From the NCBI GenBank assembly GCA_934490165.1, contig CAKSTB010000027.1, positions 1 to 25,855 of the forward strand: a DNA stretch of 25,855 nt. The letters are read 5' to 3'. The notes beneath the pieces were generated by a model, which ran no database searches, was not told where the DNA came from, and was given only the letters and a program-made list of their open reading frames with translations. Of the stretch, positions 23,001 to 25,855 are shown piece by piece; position 1 is the first letter of the stretch, and every line of letters starts with the position of its first letter. The translations under genes and the position numbers were made by a program. The DNA is from an uncultured Ruminiclostridium sp. (lineage in GTDB: Bacteria > Bacillota > Clostridia > Oscillospirales > Ruminococcaceae).

Positions 23001-25318
23001 TTCTTGTACCAGCCTTCTAATGTGTATCCGGGTTTTTTGCAGTAACCGGGAGTGACCGCCTTTTGTCCTCGCAGGACTTTCTGTGTGCTGACAGCACTTC
23101 CGCCGTCAGTGTCAAATATAACATCAACCGTGGCGCTGTCCTCAATTGTGCCGTTGCCGATCACTGTACCGTAGAAAATACCGCTTGTGATCTTGCCGTT
23201 ATTTATAACTGTTCCGTTTTCTTCAAAGACACCGCTTATAATTTCGCCTGTACAGGTGACAGTTCCGTAAACTGTGCTTATTCCTACATCAATAGTGTCT
23301 ATTGTGGTGTTATCCCGCATTTCAAAGGAAACAGAAGCATTTTTACAGGTAAGCTTGCCGTTTATTGCACTGTTGCCCTTCATTACAACTCTTGATGCAG
23401 ATCCTGATCCGGTTACGATCAGCTCGCCTGTTACACTTGCGTTGTCCTGAAGCGTCAATTCTGAATTATTATATGTAACTGTACCGATGAGCTGAACTTT
23501 ATCCTTTAAAACACAATTTTCGTCTTCAATTGTATATTTAGAACTTGCCGAACCGAGCTTGGCATTTCCGCTGAGCGAAAGTGATAAGAAATCAATTCCC
23601 ACGTCGCCTATTTCTGTATCGTCCTCCATAGTAAGGCGAATTTCTTCACTGTTGCTGTCACTGCGCAGGGTTGCAATCTTCGCTTTGCCGTTCATACGGA
23701 ATCCTGCATTATACTGTGGCTGTTTTACATTCACATAACCGCCATATGCATGATCACTGAAGACGATATTAGCATCCATATCTGTTTCTATAAGCTTGAT
23801 CGTATGACCGTTTACAGCATTACCGCTCATGGTGAAATCGGCATCGTTCTTGATAGAGAGTATACCGATATTCTCAGAATTTCCTGTCATCGTGAATTGA
23901 GTTCCGCCGTTAATATTCACAGGGAATGTTTCCAAGAGCCTACCGCTGTACATAACGAGCTTTGAGCCGCTTTCCGTCAGCGACAGGCTACCGATAAATC
24001 CTGTTCCTGCCGCACTGCACTCGGTAATGCCGAGCGTGCCGTTTACTTTAATATTAGTTTTGTTGACAGATTCACCTGTTATGCGGTATCCGTTCAGACA
24101 GATGTTAACGCCGTCAGGCAAAGTATATGTACCCGCAGGAAGTATTACATCGTTCTTAAGATAATAATTTCCTGCGACTGTAGGGAGCGAGTTGGCCGAT
24201 CTCCATGACTGCCACTCTATGTCTGTGTGAGCGTCGTGTCCGTCATAATCCGTCGTGCCGCCGCAAATGCAGTGAGCTTCGTGCTTTTTGCTGAAAGTCA
24301 CCTTGATCTCGGCTACATTGAATGTTTCATCGGCTTTTCTCAGGTCTGAAGGCTTGATCGTAAGTTTTCCTGTAGACTTGTCAAAATCGGCTGTAACAGG
24401 ATCGCCGTTTGCGTTTATCACCTCAAGATCGTCAACCTCATATCCTGCATCGGGAGTTACAGTATATGTTTGCTCTTCTGTTGAATCTGCTTCGTAATAA
24501 GTATCAGCAGACGAAATACTGCCGCCGCTGCCGCCAACAACACTTGCTTTTACGTGCAGAAGGTCGTAGTTAGGCTTGAAATAAATTTTCACTTCATCGT
24601 CTTCAATAGCACCGAGGCAGTTAAAGTAACTGTTCAGCCATTTTCCTCTTTGCCAAAAAATATTTGTCGAGGGGCTGTCATAGTACTCGAAAAAGTCTGT
24701 ATAATCTTCGCCATTCTTGCCTTTAACATATATGCAGAATGAACCGGCTTCAAGTTTATCAACGGTCTTTCTTACCTTAATATCAAGTCCGCTGAAGAAA
24801 GGATATAACTCATCTTCTTCAGAATAAATTGCAGTAGCCATACCGTCGCTTTCAGCATTGCCCACAGGTAAATCTAATATATTTGATGAATTTTTCACCA
24901 AAAATATCTTGGGATTAACATAGCGGTGGACAAAACGGATTTCTCCATTATTTTCTTGTTCATCATAACCGCTTATTAACCACTCACCCTCAGGTAGTAC
25001 AGTTTTATAATCGGTGTTTTGATTTACACTACCGTCCCAACTTCCATCATAATACACCTTTGCAGAGAAATTAGTATTGGAATGATCCAGCTTATCAAAT
25101 TCTACAGAATCGTTCTGGACAAAAGTATTCTTGTTCGTGTTCTGTTGATAATAGTAAGCTTCAAGCATATCTTCATTTTCTTCTCTAGCTAGCTCCGATG
25201 TTTTTACATTGACAGCGCTGTCCTCGGAAAATACCGGCATCGGTACTACAGAAACAAACATAGATACCGCCAACAGTCCGGAAAGAATACGCTTTCCGAA
25301 TTTCATTCTTTTCTTCAT
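17021..25318 (-). CDS. Giant secreted multidomain surface protein with SPDTG sorting signal (putative adhesin)
   Basis: This is a 2765-residue protein. A signal peptide (1-31, lysine-rich start then a hydrophobic core) and a C-terminal SPDTG (2727-2731), hydrophobic 2738-2756 and KKKKR tail indicate sortase anchoring to the wall. Between them are an InlB-like repeat (254-344), three glycine- and threonine-rich stretches likely to form beta-helices (about 380-730, 1075-1260 and 1285-1545), and two InlB B-repeats ending in LTAQW (731-793 and 796-870). Three copies of an Ig-like module carry an FGLFF/FGMLF motif (875-1052, 1731-1840, 2280-2457). An MBG-like and two YDG-type repeats lie at 1940-2199, and an acidic helical stalk at 2462-2725. 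Paired Cys/His motifs sit between blocks. AAGGAG lies before the ATG. It is a single-gene unit. Adhesion or glycan binding is inferred; no catalytic domain is visible. Confidence 0.9.
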   Translation of the reverse strand: MKKRMKFGKRILSGLLAVSMFVSVVPMPVFSEDSAVNVKTSELAREENEDMLEAYYYQQNTNKNTFVQNDSVEFDKLDHSNTNFSAKVYYDGSWDGSVNQNTDYKTVLPEGEWLISGYDEQENNGEIRFVHRYVNPKIFLVKNSSNILDLPVGNAESDGMATAIYSEEDELYPFFSGLDIKVRKTVDKLEAGSFCIYVKGKNGEDYTDFFEYYDSPSTNIFWQRGKWLNSYFNCLGAIEDDEVKIYFKPNYDLLHVKASVVGGSGGSISSADTYYEADSTEEQTYTVTPDAGYEVDDLEVINANGDPVTADFDKSTGKLTIKPSDLRKADETFNVAEIKVTFSKKHEAHCICGGTTDYDGHDAHTDIEWQSWRSANSLPTVAGNYYLKNDVILPAGTYTLPDGVNICLNGYRITGESVNKTNIKVNGTLGITECSAAGTGFIGSLSLTESGSKLVMYSGRLLETFPVNINGGTQFTMTGNSENIGILSIKNDADFTMSGNAVNGHTIKLIETDMDANIVFSDHAYGGYVNVKQPQYNAGFRMNGKAKIATLRSDSNSEEIRLTMEDDTEIGDVGIDFLSLSLSGNAKLGSASSKYTIEDENCVLKDKVQLIGTVTYNNSELTLQDNASVTGELIVTGSGSASRVVMKGNSAINGKLTCKNASVSFEMRDNTTIDTIDVGISTVYGTVTCTGEIISGVFEENGTVINNGKITSGIFYGTVIGNGTIEDSATVDVIFDTDGGSAVSTQKVLRGQKAVTPGYCKKPGYTLEGWYKNDTVYDFTEPVIEGFTLTAQWTANTYTVSFDSDGGTAVGNKTLGWNDKVLDGIETPTRSNGYAFNGWKYGDISVDADTTYADLVADDTIASITLTAQWRDIEKPTGEITLGENSWNSFLNGITFGLFFKETKTVTITAADNSGKTVKIEYLLSDKEMSLSELANATFTVYTDTFSIASDNNYVIYVRLTDEAGNEEYISSDGFVIDKTAPVIEGYEDGQTVNICGSKLLTFIETNLDSVTVNGNPISLSMGKYATLSHSGSAQVVVATDKAGNTTTVTFNIASDHDFNFETQKCNHCGQNALVELTVDGDTKLYDSYSSAQYALPSNFENAEIKLLGDITESSVSYFSKGKLVFDLNGFTFNNGSGEFYVRKDVDMTITGGGTMNGQVYVMNGGMLTVDNDGGEVKNIWQSSGNLKVISGNVYKLIVGTNRKDTETERKTELCGGTYDILTATFEGITCADLLGKDYRFDGISYTAAQKDELDDVTVVLCNHESYDENGTCIGCGKQMEAAIERNGVTTRYETLTEALDVSEDGDTLKLLADIDEDITVTSGTFTLDATGRTISGDLNVESGAKLTVNGGTINKNTVCAKGGKLTAMGGTSFKGTIDCIGEGSFTFCGFEGAFTGAGSIIVYYSVFKSTIKVSNEFYAISSSSENEITIDVDKNGKLGLIMGFYAGNIKSEGELNISNTNHSGIITAESGSKLKISRGKLNSVEINENVDVTLSGGSFGTIKVSGKQLIDCLAEDVGEGNCYAFVDKDGNVVDGRVNSLTDVTIIHNHVHDCIWDTMTHEKRCACGYVGEIDTESPVISGIEDSKAYYGAIDFTVTDDNDFTVSIDGSTAQSQLGVWTIKPDNKKHTIRATDVAGNTVSIIVTVLKIYDVTLSSGEGYTVTGADTARHGTEYEFTVSIADGYSRTKSYRVLVNGTEISRSAGDESNDIFRIDSVDSDMMITVEGVADITAPDVEIEIGADNFKAFMNTVTFGLFFKDTQIVTVTAKDGGSGLKTVEYLLSESVFNDEGSVTGDFITLTLENGKAQFSLEPTQKAFVYVRATDVSGNIQVINSEGVVIYTDSEAVTEAVDFTMRDSNDVSFDVKLNGNTVSALYNGDTLIDSGNYTVSESGTVTLKNAYLNTLAAGEYTIRVAYDPMGESYKNGDEPAMTSVKLTVGKRTALIDHNASDKKYYDGKPIPEPSYRANSDGAVVIEYKFAGAADLTYITAAPKNVGVYTIRITTPETDVYNAVSSTMTYEILAKEVTISGATVEATKVYDGTTEAKITSEGTLSGVLDGDSVTVAVGKANYSDKNVGVGKTVTFTDFALSGNDAANYAVVQPESTTAGISAKVLTIADLRVKDKQYDGKNTAEIDGTPTLVGVADGDVLELVNGIPTFDIVSIGKNIPISFTTFRLSGDDVTVGNYTLTQPTGITANITEYTADGSEYRVNSNDWINTDFVITANEGWKLSLSKDIDGEWADTLTASDETDNGSLTFYVKNTATGAISEAVTELYKIDRTAPTGEVRLNKRTAFGEFISTVTFGMLFGNDVDVELTAADNASGVKSVMYFKSDKALSETEIRTVTDWTDKSDFSIEAKDADRVIVYVRIEDNAGNIAYISSDGMTFDTTAPAVTGVENGKTYYVTKKVTVDDGNLESVTLNGDPVEGEFTLAGDTDMTYVIRAVDKVGNLTEYTVHMKPISSVTDAIRDITADNVKSDDAGTISSVERQILEIDSSEATDDEQKKLNDAAEKCEALKDRIAEVTDEGNRLDDGVNGYDIGKVTSDDIADIEKLIDDIGALLDSDNLTDTQRDDLEDLRDKAKDMLDRITEAEDVADAEEIKAVDGITEDNVKLDDKDALEKAKKVLESAIRDFDGNYTDEERKDLDAKLETVKAALASIDNVEKAIELISRLSSLDNATLGDKSEVDRVKNMIAGLSENEKAMLGKAATEKVDALEKKLRKLAENPVSPDTGYESDPISWAALLFISGGVVTGTAIINKKKKRSVR

Positions 25319-25618
25319 CTTGTTACTCCTTTACACCCTTTTGCATTTACCCCAAATAGGATATGCGGTAAAACAGGCTTTTTATGAAAATACGCACAGC
25401 CTCGCCTGTATGACTGCACGCTGAATTTGTCATTATCCGAAAATCACATAGCCAAAACGGTTTACAGATGCTTTTGACAGCGATTTTGCCGCCGTTTCAT
25501 CTGTACCGTCTGTCACTCTGCCGAAAGTACGGCAAGCTTTCCCCAACGTCTGTGATAACGCTGTAACAGCTCGGATAGAATAAACTTATAAGCGCCTTAC
25601 TCGCAGGCATAATTTTAC
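25319..25618 (-). other. ~300-nt structured leader of the surface-protein transcript
   Basis: A long gene-free leader with several hairpins. The longest pairs ACGGTACAGATG (25509-25498) with CATCTGT-AA-ACCGT (25470-25457) on the minus strand and is followed by TTTTGGC. TTTACC/GGTAAA (25372-25346) lies close to the ribosome binding site. I recognise no known riboswitch; the GEMM-I signature is absent. Confidence 0.5.
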
Positions 25619-25624
25619 ATAGTC

Positions 25625-25653
25625 ATTATAAAGGAAAATTTCTACTATTGCAA
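25625..25653 (-). promoter_or_regulatory. Promoter of the surface-protein gene
   Basis: Minus strand: TTGCAA (25653-25648, 4 of 6 matches), 17-bp spacer, TATAAT (25630-25625). A weak -35 with a perfect -10 suggests activator dependence. Confidence 0.6.
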
Positions 25654-25654
25654 G

Positions 25655-25700
25655 CGGTTTGGCACGAACGGTTATAAATGGTGCACAAACGGTTGATATT
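25655..25700 (-). repeat. Direct repeats upstream of the surface-protein promoter
   Basis: On the minus strand AACCGTT/AACCGTT/AACCGCT occur three times (cores at plus positions 25690, 25669 and 25655). The two distal copies share an 18-bp context with period 21. They abut the weak -35 and could be an activator site. Confidence 0.5.
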
Positions 25701-25751
25701 CGCCGTTTTTTCAAAGCAAATCGCGCTACAGCACCCGAAAATTTGCACAAC

Positions 25752-25776
25752 AAAAAAGCACTGCCTAAGCAGTGCT
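25752..25776 (-). terminator. Intrinsic terminator after tRNA-Asn
   Basis: On the minus strand AGCACTGC pairs perfectly with GCAGTGCT around a 4-nt loop, followed by TTTTTT, immediately after the tRNA. Confidence 0.92.
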
Positions 25777-25780
25777 TGAA

Positions 25781-25855
25781 TGGCTCCCCCTGTTGGACTT
25801 GAACCAACGGCATCGTGATTAACAGTCACGCGCTCTACCGACTGAGCTAAGGAGG
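25781..25855 (-). tRNA. tRNA-Asn (anticodon GTT), first base beyond the window
   Basis: On the minus strand the D-arm TAGCTCAGTCGGTAGAGCG, the anticodon arm GTGACTGTTAATCAC with GTT, the T-arm GTTGGTTCAAGTCCAAC and an encoded CCA are all present. The acceptor strands CCTCCT and AGGGGGA pair at six positions, so only nucleotide 1 (expected T) is missing. It delivers asparagine in translation. Confidence 0.96.

Noticed and set aside
25440..25520. GGCAAAA...TTTTGGC in the surface-protein leader as a second c-di-GMP-I riboswitch
   Set aside because: The GAAA tetraloop hairpin and GACGCAAAGCC are missing, so the class signature is not met.
25586..25829. Short minus-strand frames overlapping tRNA-Asn and its terminator
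   Set aside because: They translate a tRNA, a terminator and a promoter; not genes.
1..25855. CRISPR array, rRNA genes, intact insertion sequences or prophage genes
   Set aside because: No regularly spaced direct repeats of CRISPR size, no rRNA sequence and no transposase or phage protein was seen.

Overview
All genes in this window lie on the minus strand, so transcription runs from high to low coordinates. The sequence looks like a low-to-mid GC Gram-positive Clostridia, probably Oscillospiraceae (Ruminococcus or [Eubacterium] siraeum-like). This placement is inferred from AGGAGG-type ribosome binding sites, many intrinsic terminators, a DUF6110/P-type ATPase pair, a clostridial c-di-GMP-I riboswitch and a sortase-type surface protein. 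It was not checked by any search.

Layout, in transcription order. (1) 25855-25752: tRNA-Asn(GTT), missing only its first base at the window edge, followed by a strong terminator. (2) 25653-16980: a promoter with upstream direct repeats, a ~300-nt structured leader, then a 2765-residue secreted multidomain surface protein with a C-terminal SPDTG sorting signal, and a terminator. (3) 16957-16253: a consensus promoter overlapped by a perfect palindrome, a zinc-ribbon/DUF4870-like membrane protein, and a terminator. (4) 16230-15144: a GpAKR/YghZ-type aldo/keto reductase with its own promoter. (5) 15026-12304: an AT-rich two-gene restriction-modification island, consisting of an N6-adenine methyltransferase that overlaps a PD-(D/E)XK nuclease. 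(6) 12116-6158: a complete fructose PTS operon fruR-fruK-fruA-ptsH-ptsI. Its promoter region has six GCTCAA/TTGAGC elements, and its HPr has Ala where the regulatory Ser46 belongs. (7) 6084-3627: tandem promoters separated by a dense hairpin cluster, a c-di-GMP-I riboswitch with a terminator, then a soluble PAS-containing hybrid histidine kinase. (8) 3545-81: a metal-transport cassette of a DUF6110 protein with a CxCxCxC tail and a P1B-like ATPase with an FSC membrane motif. It has its own promoter, a leader attenuator and an intercistronic terminator, and it sits between two direct copies of a 72-bp repeat.

The fru operon encodes the whole phosphate chain (EI, HPr, EIIABC), the kinase for the product fructose-1-phosphate, and the likely repressor. 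The kinase behind the c-di-GMP switch links second-messenger level to phosphorelay signalling. The surface protein, the RM island and the repeat-flanked metal cassette look like accessory material between housekeeping genes. The observations most worth follow-up are the riboswitch-controlled hybrid kinase, the cloverleaf-like hairpin cluster bounded by duplicated -10 regions, the HPr lacking Ser46, the GCTCAA operator cluster, and the DUF6110/variant ATPase pair.
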